Below, in pieces: positions 5,274 through 13,236 of a stretch of DNA of 16,840 nucleotides; within the stretch, counting starts at the first letter, position 1; each line of letters opens with the position of its first letter. The notes beneath the pieces were generated by a model. It worked only from the letters and a program-made list of their open reading frames with translations, made no database searches and had not been told where the DNA came from. Source of the DNA: Merdivivens faecigallinarum (lineage in GTDB: Bacteria; Bacteroidota; Bacteroidia; Bacteroidales; UBA932). The translations under genes were made by a program, and so were the position numbers. Where the stretch lies: positions 1-16,840 of the forward strand of contig JADILY010000118.1 in the NCBI GenBank assembly GCA_017695055.1. The letters are read 5' to 3'.

Positions 5274-7394
5274 TCAGAATTTCGGAGACATGCCGATGTT
5301 ATACATCATGAACGAATAAATGTCCGCCATCTCGTCTATCGTCTTGGAAACCGGTTTTCCTCCGCCGTGTCCGGCATTCGAGTCAATCCTTATGAGCTTA
5401 GGCGCCCCGCCGGTATCCGACCATTGCAGCTGGGCCGCATATTTGAACGAATGCGCCGGCACGACACGGTCGTCATGGTCCGCGGTAGTCACGAGGATTG
5501 CCGGATACTCGGTCCCGTCATTGCTTATGTTGTGAAGAGGCGAATACCCCCTGAGATACCTGAACATTTCCTCGCTGTCATCCACGGTACCGTAATCCGG
5601 AGCCCAGTTCCAGCCTATGGTGAAAAGATGGTACCTCAGCATGTCCATGACACCGACACGCGGAACTGCCGCCCCGAAAAGTTCCGGAGCCTGGTTCACG
5701 CAAGCGCCTATCAGCAGGCCTCCGTTGGAACCGCCCATGATGCCTATCATCCGCTTCTGCGTATACCCGTTCGCAATCAGATATTCGGCAGCCGAGATGA
5801 AATCATCGAAAACATTCTGTTTGTTGAGTTTCGTCCCCGCCTCGTGCCATGCCTGCCCGTATTCATTGCCGCCGCGCATATTCACCTGGACGTAAACTCC
5901 ACCGTTTTCTATGAAAGGAATGTAATTCGTGGAGAACGACGGGTAAAGGGAAATTCCGAAGCCGCCGTATCCGGTCATTATCACAGGATTGTTCCCGTCG
6001 AGCTCCAGCCCTTTCCTGTACACGAGATACATAGGTACCGGAGTGCCGTCCTTCGATGTGAAGAACACCTGTTTCGTTTCATACAGGGAACCGTCGAAAT
6101 CGATTTCGGGAGAATGATAGAGGCTTGAGGAATCCGTCTGAGGGTCATAGCGGTAAATAGCCCCGGGAACGGTAAACGATGTAAAGGTATAGAAGATTTC
6201 ATCGCTGTCCTTCGAACCCGAGAGGGATACCGACCCGGCTCCCGGCAATGTGATTTCCTTCATCCCCTTTCCGTCGAGTCCCGCAACGTAAACATGATTG
6301 GCCACATCCTTGTCATACACGAGGAACAGCTTGCCATCCAGGATCGAAGCTGACGAAAGCACCCACTCCTGCTCCGGCACTACTTCCTTCCAGTTTTTCA
6401 CGGAAGGGGCCGAAAGCGAGGCCTCCATTACACGATAGCGAGGGGCACCGTAATTGGTATACAGATAAATTTTCCCGCCGTCCGTAGCAATGAGATAATA
6501 CCAGTTGCTGTAATCGTCCACCATCGGGACGAAACCTCTTTCCTTATGATTCAAATCCATCACGCTGAGCAGGTTGCCGGACCCCATGCCGTCGGAATAG
6601 AGGAAGAGCATCCTTTCATCATCCGAGACGGTGACGGTGTAGAAGCGTTTGGGATAATCCTTATTTTCATAAAAGACCTTGTCCTCGGACTGAGGGGTTC
6701 CAAGTTTGTGGTAATAGACCTTATGGCCCTCATTGATCGCCGTAAACTCCTTCCCTTCTTCAGGGATGCCGTAGGCGCTGTAAAAGAAACCGTCACCGTA
6801 CCACTCGGCCCCGGAGAACTTGCACCATTCGATATGGTCGGGAAGCATCTCTCCCGTAGCGGGATCCATTACGAAAATCTCCGACCAGTCGGAACCGTTG
6901 CGCGAAATGGTGTAGGCCATGTATTTTCCGTTCTTGGAAAAATATATCCCGGTAAGGGCGACGGTACCCTCGTCCGAAAATGTATTCGGGTCGAGCAGGA
7001 CGGTACCTTTCCTGTCCGAAAGGCTGTCCGCCCGGTAAAGCACGCTCTGGTTCTGCAAACCGTCGTTGCGGAAAAAATAATATTTGCCGTTACGCTTCAT
7101 CGGAGCCCCGGCCTTTTCGTAATTGTAAAGGTCTGTAAGCCTTTCCTTCAAAGCCGCCCTGAAAGGTATGGCATCGAGATATGAACGGGTCAGGGCATTC
7201 TCCTCCCTTACCCATGAAGCCACTTCAGCCGAAGTATCGTTTTCCATCCATCTGTACGGGTCTTCGACAGTATCCCCGTAAAAAACGTCATATACATCGG
7301 TACGCCCGGCCGCCGGATAGGTCTTGGGCGCACGCGGGCCACATGAAGCAAGAAGAACGCAAGCCATCAGAAATGCAATCTTATTTTTATACAT
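5274..7394 (-). CDS. Prolyl oligopeptidase (peptidase family S9A), lipoprotein
   Basis: The 706-residue protein is close in length to known prolyl endopeptidases (about 705-710). These serine peptidases cut short peptides after proline. An N-terminal beta-propeller gates the active site (about residues 90-430) and a C-terminal alpha/beta-hydrolase domain follows (about 440-706). The catalytic triad is visible: Ser556 in GGSNGGLL, Asp641 in HDDRVVP and His676 in NAGHGGG. The N-terminus has a lipoprotein signal with lipobox LLASC and Cys18 as the lipidated residue. The residues after Cys18 (Gly-Pro-Arg) are not the acidic type linked to surface export in Bacteroidota, so a periplasm-facing location is more likely. 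It is upstream of rplC on the same strand, but the strong rplC promoter suggests separate expression. A -7 box (7430-7437) precedes the start. Confidence 0.95.
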   Translation of the reverse strand: MYKNKIAFLMACVLLASCGPRAPKTYPAAGRTDVYDVFYGDTVEDPYRWMENDTSAEVASWVREENALTRSYLDAIPFRAALKERLTDLYNYEKAGAPMKRNGKYYFFRNDGLQNQSVLYRADSLSDRKGTVLLDPNTFSDEGTVALTGIYFSKNGKYMAYTISRNGSDWSEIFVMDPATGEMLPDHIEWCKFSGAEWYGDGFFYSAYGIPEEGKEFTAINEGHKVYYHKLGTPQSEDKVFYENKDYPKRFYTVTVSDDERMLFLYSDGMGSGNLLSVMDLNHKERGFVPMVDDYSNWYYLIATDGGKIYLYTNYGAPRYRVMEASLSAPSVKNWKEVVPEQEWVLSSASILDGKLFLVYDKDVANHVYVAGLDGKGMKEITLPGAGSVSLSGSKDSDEIFYTFTSFTVPGAIYRYDPQTDSSSLYHSPEIDFDGSLYETKQVFFTSKDGTPVPMYLVYRKGLELDGNNPVIMTGYGGFGISLYPSFSTNYIPFIENGGVYVQVNMRGGNEYGQAWHEAGTKLNKQNVFDDFISAAEYLIANGYTQKRMIGIMGGSNGGLLIGACVNQAPELFGAAVPRVGVMDMLRYHLFTIGWNWAPDYGTVDDSEEMFRYLRGYSPLHNISNDGTEYPAILVTTADHDDRVVPAHSFKYAAQLQWSDTGGAPKLIRIDSNAGHGGGKPVSKTIDEMADIYSFMMYNIGMSPKF

Positions 7395-7429
7395 AATTAT
7401 ATTATTAGGGTTTTACGACAAACAGGGCA

Positions 7430-7437
7430 CAAAAGTA
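7430..7437 (-). promoter_or_regulatory. Putative -7 promoter box of the prolyl oligopeptidase gene
   Basis: On the minus strand TACTTTTG matches TAnnTTTG exactly and lies about 35 bases before the start codon. The region 19 bases upstream has no good TTG element, so only the -7 half is supported. The divergent murB promoter must lie in the same 105-base gap. A one-mismatch box, TATATTCG, occurs on the + strand near 7450. Confidence 0.5.
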
Positions 7438-7476
7438 AGAATTTTTTACTATATTCGCACTTACAGTTAATTATAA

Positions 7477-7494
7477 TAACCTTATTAACCTTAT
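7477..7494 (+). repeat. Perfect tandem 9-bp repeat in the murB leader
   Basis: TAACCTTAT occurs twice back to back (7477-7485 and 7486-7494), ending 5 bases before the murB ATG. It overlaps the ribosome-binding region and there is no Shine-Dalgarno sequence. It may be chance in an A/T-rich leader. Confidence 0.5.
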
Positions 7495-7499
7495 ATACC

Positions 7500-8534
7500 A
7501 TGAATATACGCAATCACTATCCGCTGAAAGACAACAATACTTTCGGAATGGATGTCGTAGCCGATTGCTACATTGAATACGACACGCGGCCGGAGCTGCT
7601 GCAAATCATCAACATGGCGAAACAGGGGCTTCTGCCGAGACCGCTGCTGCACATAGGCGGGGGGAGCAACATCCTGTTCACGCAGGATTTCCACGGGACG
7701 GTGCTGAGGTCGAGGATAATGGGTATCGACCGCGTGGACGGTGCGGCGATGCTCAAAGTCGGGGCCGGGGTAAAATGGGAGGCCCTGTGCGACTTCTGCG
7801 CAAGGGAAGGCATCTGGGGGATAGAAAACCTGTCGATAATCCCGGGCGAGGTCGGAGGAGCCGTCGTCCAGAACATCGGGGCCTACGGGGTAGAACTTAA
7901 AGACGTGGTCTACAGTGTAGAAGCCTATTCGCTCACTACCGGCGAAAGGAAAATCTTCAACAACAACGAATGCAAATTCGGATACCGCAGGAGCGTGTTC
8001 ACCAGCCAGTACAGCGACTGGGCCGTAGTAACGGCGACATTCAACCTGTCGTACAATCCAAATCCAAATATCGAGTACGGGGAACTTCGCAGGGTAATCG
8101 CCGGATACCATCACCGCAAGCCGGAACAGGTGGACATAAGGTATGTGACCCAAATGGACATAAGGGAGGCAATCATAGAAATCAGGAGTTCGAAACTTCC
8201 GGACCCGGAAAAAATCGGAAGCGCCGGCAGCTTTTTCAAAAACCCGTATGTGGAAAGAAGCGTTTATGAAAATATCGCGAAGGAATTTCCGGATGCGCCG
8301 AATTATCCTCAGCCTGACGGCCGCATAAAACTCTCCGCCGCATGGCTTATCGACAAATGCGGATGGAAAGGAGCCGTGCACAAAGGGGCGAAATGTTATG
8401 AAAAACAGCCTCTTGTAATCGTGAATACCGGAAACGCAAAGGCCTCGGACATAATAGAACTCGCCCGTGAAATCCAGGTTTCCGTGGCATCAAGGTTCGG
8501 AGTCGATCTCAAACCGGAAGTGAAATACATATAA
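7500..8534 (+). CDS. murB: UDP-N-acetylenolpyruvoylglucosamine reductase (MurB, type I)
   Basis: MurB is an FAD-dependent cytoplasmic enzyme. It reduces enolpyruvyl-UDP-GlcNAc with NADPH to UDP-N-acetylmuramic acid, the second committed step of peptidoglycan precursor synthesis. The 344-residue length matches type I MurB of E. coli (342). The FAD-binding part shows LLHIGGGSNILF (residues 49-60) and GIENLSIIPGEVGGAVVQNIGAYG (about 107-130). Catalytic residues by alignment are Arg163 (FGYRRS), Ser244 (GSAGSFFKNP) and Glu340 (PEVKYI). The type I insertion with the GYRRS segment is present. murA begins 14 bases downstream, so the pair is very likely one transcript. A tandem 9-bp repeat lies just before the start. 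Confidence 0.97.
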   Translation: MNIRNHYPLKDNNTFGMDVVADCYIEYDTRPELLQIINMAKQGLLPRPLLHIGGGSNILFTQDFHGTVLRSRIMGIDRVDGAAMLKVGAGVKWEALCDFCAREGIWGIENLSIIPGEVGGAVVQNIGAYGVELKDVVYSVEAYSLTTGERKIFNNNECKFGYRRSVFTSQYSDWAVVTATFNLSYNPNPNIEYGELRRVIAGYHHRKPEQVDIRYVTQMDIREAIIEIRSSKLPDPEKIGSAGSFFKNPYVERSVYENIAKEFPDAPNYPQPDGRIKLSAAWLIDKCGWKGAVHKGAKCYEKQPLVIVNTGNAKASDIIELAREIQVSVASRFGVDLKPEVKYI

Positions 8535-8548
8535 AAACTGAAAGAGAC

Positions 8549-9856
8549 ATGGCATCATTCGTAATAGAAGGCGGCAACAGGCTGCACGGGACGATAAAGC
8601 CCCAGGGAGCGAAAAACGAGGCATTGCAGGTAATCTGCGCAACGCTGCTGACAAGCGAAGAAGTCATAATCAACAATATCCCGGACATCCTCGACATCAA
8701 CAACCTCATCTCGCTCCTTTGCGGAATGGGAGTCAAGGTAACGAGACTGGGAAAGGAAAGCTACAGTTTCGAAGCCGGGAATATAGATTTTTCATACATC
8801 GAGAGCAAGGAATTTGCAAAAAAATGTTCGGCCCTGAGAGGCTCCGTCATGATAGTCGGCCCCCTGCTCGCCCGCTTCGGAAAGGCATATTTCGCAAAAC
8901 CGGGAGGGGACAAGATAGGCAGACGGAGACTCGACACCCATTTTTCAGGCATGTGCAGCCTCGGAGCGGATTACAGATACGATGAAAATACGGGGACTTT
9001 CTGTTTCGAAACCGGCGGGCTGAAAGGATGTTACATGCTTCTGGACGAGGCTTCGGTCACAGGCACGGCCAATATAGTCATGGCCGCCGTCCTTGCAAAG
9101 GGGACTACGACGATTTACAACGCCGCGTGCGAGCCTTATGTCCAGCAACTCTGCAAAATGCTTGTCGGCATGGGAGCGAAAATAGAGGGCATAGGCTCCA
9201 ACCTGTTGAAGATAACGGGTGTCGAAACCCTGCACGGGACCGAGCACACAATGCTTCCCGACATGATAGAGGTGGGCAGTTTCATCGGGATGGCAGCCAT
9301 GAACGGAGACGGGGTTACAATCGAGAACGTGTCATACATGAATCTCGGCATCATCCCCGACAGTTTCAGAAGGCTCGGGATAACCATAGAGCAGAGGGGA
9401 GACGACATATATATCCCGAAACATGACAGCTACCGTATAGAGACATTCCTCGACGGCTCCATAATGACCATTTCGGACGCCCCGTGGCCGGGACTCACGC
9501 CGGATTTGCTCAGTGTCATGCTGGTGGTGGCCACCCAGGCACAGGGAAGCGTGCTGATACATCAGAAAATGTTCGAGAGCAGGCTCTACTTCGTGGACAA
9601 CCTCATCGACATGGGCGCCCAGATTATCCTCTGCGACCCGCACAGGGCCGTAATCATAGGCCATGACCACAGGATACGCCTGAGGGCAAGAAAGATGTCC
9701 TCGCCGGACATACGTGCGGGAATAGCCCTGCTCATAGCCGCGATGGGGGCCGAGGGCACAAGCACCATAGGCAACATCGAGCAGATTGACAGGGGCTACC
9801 AGGACATAGACAAACGGCTCAACTCCTTAGGGGCGAACATCATCAGAATAGGATAA
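8549..9856 (+). CDS. murA: UDP-N-acetylglucosamine 1-carboxyvinyltransferase (MurA), Asp-type active site
   Basis: MurA transfers enolpyruvate from phosphoenolpyruvate to UDP-GlcNAc, the first committed step of peptidoglycan synthesis, in the cytoplasm. The 435-residue protein shows both inside-out alpha/beta domains. Conserved features are Lys22-Asn23 (QGAKNEAL), the loop around residues 117-130, DAPWPGLTPDLLSV near residue 312, and DIRAG near 390. The active-site loop reads GGDKIGRRRLD, so the position of the catalytic Cys115 of E. coli is Asp121. This is a known natural variant that keeps activity and confers insensitivity to fosfomycin in other bacteria. The product feeds MurB, encoded just upstream. 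The last 30 bases overlap the 3' end of the convergent DUF4954 gene. Confidence 0.96.
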   Translation: MASFVIEGGNRLHGTIKPQGAKNEALQVICATLLTSEEVIINNIPDILDINNLISLLCGMGVKVTRLGKESYSFEAGNIDFSYIESKEFAKKCSALRGSVMIVGPLLARFGKAYFAKPGGDKIGRRRLDTHFSGMCSLGADYRYDENTGTFCFETGGLKGCYMLLDEASVTGTANIVMAAVLAKGTTTIYNAACEPYVQQLCKMLVGMGAKIEGIGSNLLKITGVETLHGTEHTMLPDMIEVGSFIGMAAMNGDGVTIENVSYMNLGIIPDSFRRLGITIEQRGDDIYIPKHDSYRIETFLDGSIMTISDAPWPGLTPDLLSVMLVVATQAQGSVLIHQKMFESRLYFVDNLIDMGAQIILCDPHRAVIIGHDHRIRLRARKMSSPDIRAGIALLIAAMGAEGTSTIGNIEQIDRGYQDIDKRLNSLGANIIRIG

Positions 9857-11698
9857 AAGATAGCCTTCATATTCTTCGGCATTCCCTTTCGACACATCAT
9901 CCTTGTCGAGCATGTGCGAAAGGAGATAGTCGCGTGTGGCGGAACCTTTGATCATCCTGTTCATTTCGTCTACCGCCCTGTTGCGGTTTTCGATTATCTC
10001 CTCCGGCGAAAGGTTCATATAGAACATCCTCCGTTTGAACCATGCATTTTTATATGCAGGATAATTTTCATACAAACGTGTCAGCTCCCTGTCGATAGCG
10101 GAGACATCGGAAAGTTTTCCCGACACGACCTCTTCCACAATATTCCTTACCGCATCTTCTGGAACAGGCAGGCCTGACAGGTCCAGCCATTTGTCATAGT
10201 CGCGCGACTCACCGGATATGGATTCCCTCGAAACCGCATCGTGGTTGCGCGAATACAGGAAGGCATCGCCCAGGGCTATGGCAATTGCCGTCGAATAGTA
10301 TTTGATACCGTTTACGACGGCATCATAGGTCATATAGAGGCCGTCTATCACGAAATCGCCCTTGTCCATGACGTCTATGCGTATGCCGTCCACCTGGGGC
10401 ATATCCGCAAGGGCCCTTTCAAGAACCGCCTTCGCATTAATCATGGCATCGCACAACGAAGGGAGGTACAAATCATAAACGACCTTGTCGTAGCCCTTCC
10501 TTCCGGGCCTGCGGTCCCTCTTCGGCCATTTGGAAACATCCCTGAACAGGCCTACTCCGGAAAGTACGGCCCCGGGCATACAATAAGTGCAGCCCCTCCT
10601 TTCAAGAAGGTAGGAAAACGGGAAGCGGGAAGAGTCCCTGTGCCTGTGATGGCGCCCGATAATCAACGAATATTCACCGACATGGGCCGGAAGCATCAGG
10701 TAGGAATCCGAAGCCATCTTGCAACCCCGTTCCAATATTCCGTAATGCCGCGGGCCGAGCTGGTAGAGATGGTTGCTGTGGTTGGCGCCGCTGCCCGCAT
10801 TGAAAAACGAATACATGCCGCCAATGAGCAGTATCGACTTGTGATGGGCGACCGTATGCGGGCCGGCGAAGGCAGCGCAAATCTCTCCGTTCTCGAAATG
10901 GCAGTTGCTGAAAATCAGCGAGTCCTTGGCGCAATAATGCGAATCTATGATTGCCGCCTCGCCTACAAACGACGACATAACCTTGGAACCGCCTTTCACC
11001 TTGCTCAGCTTAGAAAGGATGAAATGCTCCATTATGACTCCGTACCCTATCGTACATCCGCTCTCAATCATGCCGTTCCTCAATTTGGCGGCACCGTCCA
11101 CGGTTACGTTGTCGGCGATATCCACACTGTCGACGGTCATGGCGGAAGCCAGCAGGGTATCGTCCCCTATCCTTCCCCTGTCCGATTTTACCGAAGCAGT
11201 AATGGAAGAAACCATCGAATCGAGGGCATTCTGGAATGCAGCGTTCCTCTCGAAAACGGCCAGCCACGCATAGGAAGAAGACATTCCCGGAAAAATCCTC
11301 ACGGTCTTTCCTCCCGTCTCATCCAGCACGGACACCTCGGTACCGCAGCCGAACACGCTTCCTTCGCGGGTATAGATATTGCCGCAATCGAAGATTATCA
11401 CCCTGTCCCCTATGTCGTAGCGCGAAATATAGCCGCTCACGTTGTAAATCAGCACATCGTCCCCTACCGTAACATCGTTCAGCGCCGCATTGTATATGCC
11501 GGAATGGACGGTAAAGCCTCCCGGGAGCTCATGCTGCGACTTGAAATTGCCCAGATAGACCGTTCCCGAGAAACGGCAGTTTCTGACATAGGCCGGATCG
11601 AAGCCTTCCTTTACGTAAAGTCCGTCCCAATCCGTGCAAAAGTTCCCTCCCTGCTGAAGGGAAGCCTTCTCCTGTTCCGAAAGTTTCCTGTACGACAT
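9827..11698 (-). CDS. DUF4954 family protein with left-handed beta-helix-like repeats
   Basis: The 623-residue protein resembles the Bacteroidota DUF4954 family. Recognisable segments are the N-terminal MSYRKLSEQE, FTVHSGIYNAALNDVTVGDDVLIYNV (about residues 62-87) and AHHKSILLIGGMYSFFNAGSG (about 284-304). Residues 40-350 contain many short hydrophobic/Gly/Asp repeats with turns such as VGDDVLI, IGDRVII and SGCTIGYGVIM. This is the pattern of hexapeptide left-handed beta-helix proteins, which include many acyl- and nucleotidyltransferases. The C-terminal 200 residues look helical. No signal peptide is seen, so it is probably cytoplasmic. The biochemical function is unknown; a sugar- or lipid-modifying transferase is only a guess. 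Its 3' end overlaps murA on the opposite strand. A good -7 box lies upstream at 11754-11762. Confidence 0.85.
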   Translation of the reverse strand: MSYRKLSEQEKASLQQGGNFCTDWDGLYVKEGFDPAYVRNCRFSGTVYLGNFKSQHELPGGFTVHSGIYNAALNDVTVGDDVLIYNVSGYISRYDIGDRVIIFDCGNIYTREGSVFGCGTEVSVLDETGGKTVRIFPGMSSSYAWLAVFERNAAFQNALDSMVSSITASVKSDRGRIGDDTLLASAMTVDSVDIADNVTVDGAAKLRNGMIESGCTIGYGVIMEHFILSKLSKVKGGSKVMSSFVGEAAIIDSHYCAKDSLIFSNCHFENGEICAAFAGPHTVAHHKSILLIGGMYSFFNAGSGANHSNHLYQLGPRHYGILERGCKMASDSYLMLPAHVGEYSLIIGRHHRHRDSSRFPFSYLLERRGCTYCMPGAVLSGVGLFRDVSKWPKRDRRPGRKGYDKVVYDLYLPSLCDAMINAKAVLERALADMPQVDGIRIDVMDKGDFVIDGLYMTYDAVVNGIKYYSTAIAIALGDAFLYSRNHDAVSRESISGESRDYDKWLDLSGLPVPEDAVRNIVEEVVSGKLSDVSAIDRELTRLYENYPAYKNAWFKRRMFYMNLSPEEIIENRNRAVDEMNRMIKGSATRDYLLSHMLDKDDVSKGNAEEYEGYLLSYSDDVRP

Positions 11699-11739
11699 GC
11701 TATCCTAAATTAATTTCATGATTATTCAAGAAAAACGAC

Positions 11740-11747
11740 TATATTTG
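11740..11747 (+). promoter_or_regulatory. Putative -7 promoter box of the aminopeptidase P gene
   Basis: TATATTTG on the + strand matches TAnnTTTG. No clear TTG is found 19 bases upstream (the sequence there is CATG). It would give a leader of about 53 bases. The box lies only 6 bases from the -7 box of the divergent DUF4954 gene, so the two predicted transcription starts nearly coincide. Confidence 0.45.
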
Positions 11748-11753
11748 TTTGTT

Positions 11754-11762
11754 GCAAAATTA
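11754..11762 (-). promoter_or_regulatory. Putative -7 promoter box of the DUF4954 gene
   Basis: On the minus strand TAATTTTGC matches TAnnTTTGC exactly. A TTG lies 18 bases upstream in an A/T-rich tract. The predicted start of transcription is near 11747, about 49 bases before the start codon. Confidence 0.6.
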
Positions 11763-11806
11763 GAAATTAAAATCAAAAAACAATATTAAAATAAAAAAAC
11801 AGTACC

Positions 11807-13228
11807 ATGTTTGAAAAAGAAGTATACAAAGCCCGCCGCGAAGCGTTGAAGAAAAAGATGAGCGGAGGCATAGCCGTCTTCCCGGGAAATTCCGAAGCCC
11901 CTGAAAACTATCTGTCCAACCAGTACAGATTCCGCCAGGACAGTTCGTTCCTGTATTTTTTCGGAATAGACGAGCCTGATTTTGCTGCCGTAATAGACTT
12001 CGATTCGGGAGAAGAAATGATTTTCGGGAACGATGTCAGCATAGACGATATCATCTGGATGGGGCCGCAGCCTACAGTTGCTTCGAAGGCGGAGCGCATC
12101 GGCATCAGCAAAAGCCGGCCTTTCGCCGACCTGTTCAAAGTCGTAGGGGAAGCCGTTGCTAAAGGGCGCAAGGTACACTTCCTCCCGCCATACAGGTATT
12201 ACAACATGCTTCTGCTGTCGGAACTGATAGGAGTTCCCTGCTCCAGAAACGGGAACGACACGCGGAAGATGCTCGCCGGACTGTCCTCCGTTGAACTGAC
12301 AAAGGCCGTCATATCCCTGAGACTCATTAAGGAAGCCTGTGAAATCGAAGAAATAGACAAGGCCTGCGACATAGGTTACGAGATGCATTATGCGGCAATG
12401 AAGAACGCAAGGCTCGGGATGAAGGAACAGGAGCTCGTAGGGCTGATGGAAGGCATAACGGTATCCAAGGGCTGGGGCCCTTCTTTCGCCATCATACTGT
12501 CACAAAACGGCGAAACCCTGCACAACCACACCCACCACCAATACCTTACCGAAGGCCGTCTTTTCGTAATCGATGCAGGGGCGGAAAGCAATACGCACTA
12601 CGCATCCGATTTCACAAGGACACTTCCCGCATCGGGAAAATTCACCGAAAAACAGAAGGAAATCTATACGATAGTCTCCAATGCGAACAACCTCGCCATT
12701 GAAATGGCACGCCCGGGGATAACCTATAAAGACGTCCACCTCGCCACCGCAAGGCTCATGCTCGAAGGACTCTCGTCCGTCGGAATCGTGAAGGGAGACC
12801 TTGACGAAATGGTCGAGAAAGGGGTCATGGGGCTGTTCCAACCGCACGGGCTCGGGCACAACATGGGACTCGATGTCCATGACATGGAAGACCTCGGGGA
12901 AGACCTTGTCGGCTACGATGATGACCAGAAACGCTCGCCTCAGCTCGGACTCGGCTCGCTCAGGATGGCAAGAAGGCTGAAACCGGGACATGTGATAACG
13001 GACGAACCGGGAATATATTTCATCCCTGCCCTGATTGAAAACTGGAAAGCCGCCGGGACGAACACCGGATTCATAAACTTCAGCCTCCTTGAAAAGGAAT
13101 ATTACGGCTTCGGAGGAATCAGAATCGAAGACGACCTGCTCATTACCGAAAACGGATGCAGGACCCTCGGAAGCAAAAGGCTTCCTCACACCGTCGAAGA
13201 CGTCGAACGGGAAATGTCCGGAAAATAA
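11807..13228 (+). CDS. pepP: Xaa-Pro aminopeptidase (aminopeptidase P, family M24B)
   Basis: This two-metal aminopeptidase removes the N-terminal residue from peptides whose second residue is proline. The 473-residue protein has an N-terminal creatinase-like domain (about residues 1-165) and a C-terminal pita-bread catalytic domain (about 170-470). All five metal ligands are visible: Asp256, Asp268, His351 (HGLGHNMG), Glu400 (TDEPGIYF) and Glu441 (GIRIEDD). His358 in LDVHD is the second conserved active-site His. No signal peptide is seen, so it is probably cytoplasmic, where it would complement the exported prolyl oligopeptidase elsewhere in the window in proline-peptide turnover. A DUF456 gene starts 8 bases downstream, so the two are probably one transcript. 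Confidence 0.95.
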   Translation: MFEKEVYKARREALKKKMSGGIAVFPGNSEAPENYLSNQYRFRQDSSFLYFFGIDEPDFAAVIDFDSGEEMIFGNDVSIDDIIWMGPQPTVASKAERIGISKSRPFADLFKVVGEAVAKGRKVHFLPPYRYYNMLLLSELIGVPCSRNGNDTRKMLAGLSSVELTKAVISLRLIKEACEIEEIDKACDIGYEMHYAAMKNARLGMKEQELVGLMEGITVSKGWGPSFAIILSQNGETLHNHTHHQYLTEGRLFVIDAGAESNTHYASDFTRTLPASGKFTEKQKEIYTIVSNANNLAIEMARPGITYKDVHLATARLMLEGLSSVGIVKGDLDEMVEKGVMGLFQPHGLGHNMGLDVHDMEDLGEDLVGYDDDQKRSPQLGLGSLRMARRLKPGHVITDEPGIYFIPALIENWKAAGTNTGFINFSLLEKEYYGFGGIRIEDDLLITENGCRTLGSKRLPHTVEDVEREMSGK

Positions 13229-13236
13229 TCCGCAGG

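Noticed and set aside
7491..8381. Long open frame antisense to murB
   Set aside because: murB is complete with all catalytic residues; the antisense frame shows no domain or start signals.
10241..11713. Long open frame antisense to the DUF4954 gene
   Set aside because: No recognisable domain, lies wholly over a gene with clear family similarity and its own promoter, and mirrors the codon structure of that gene. It is a shadow frame.
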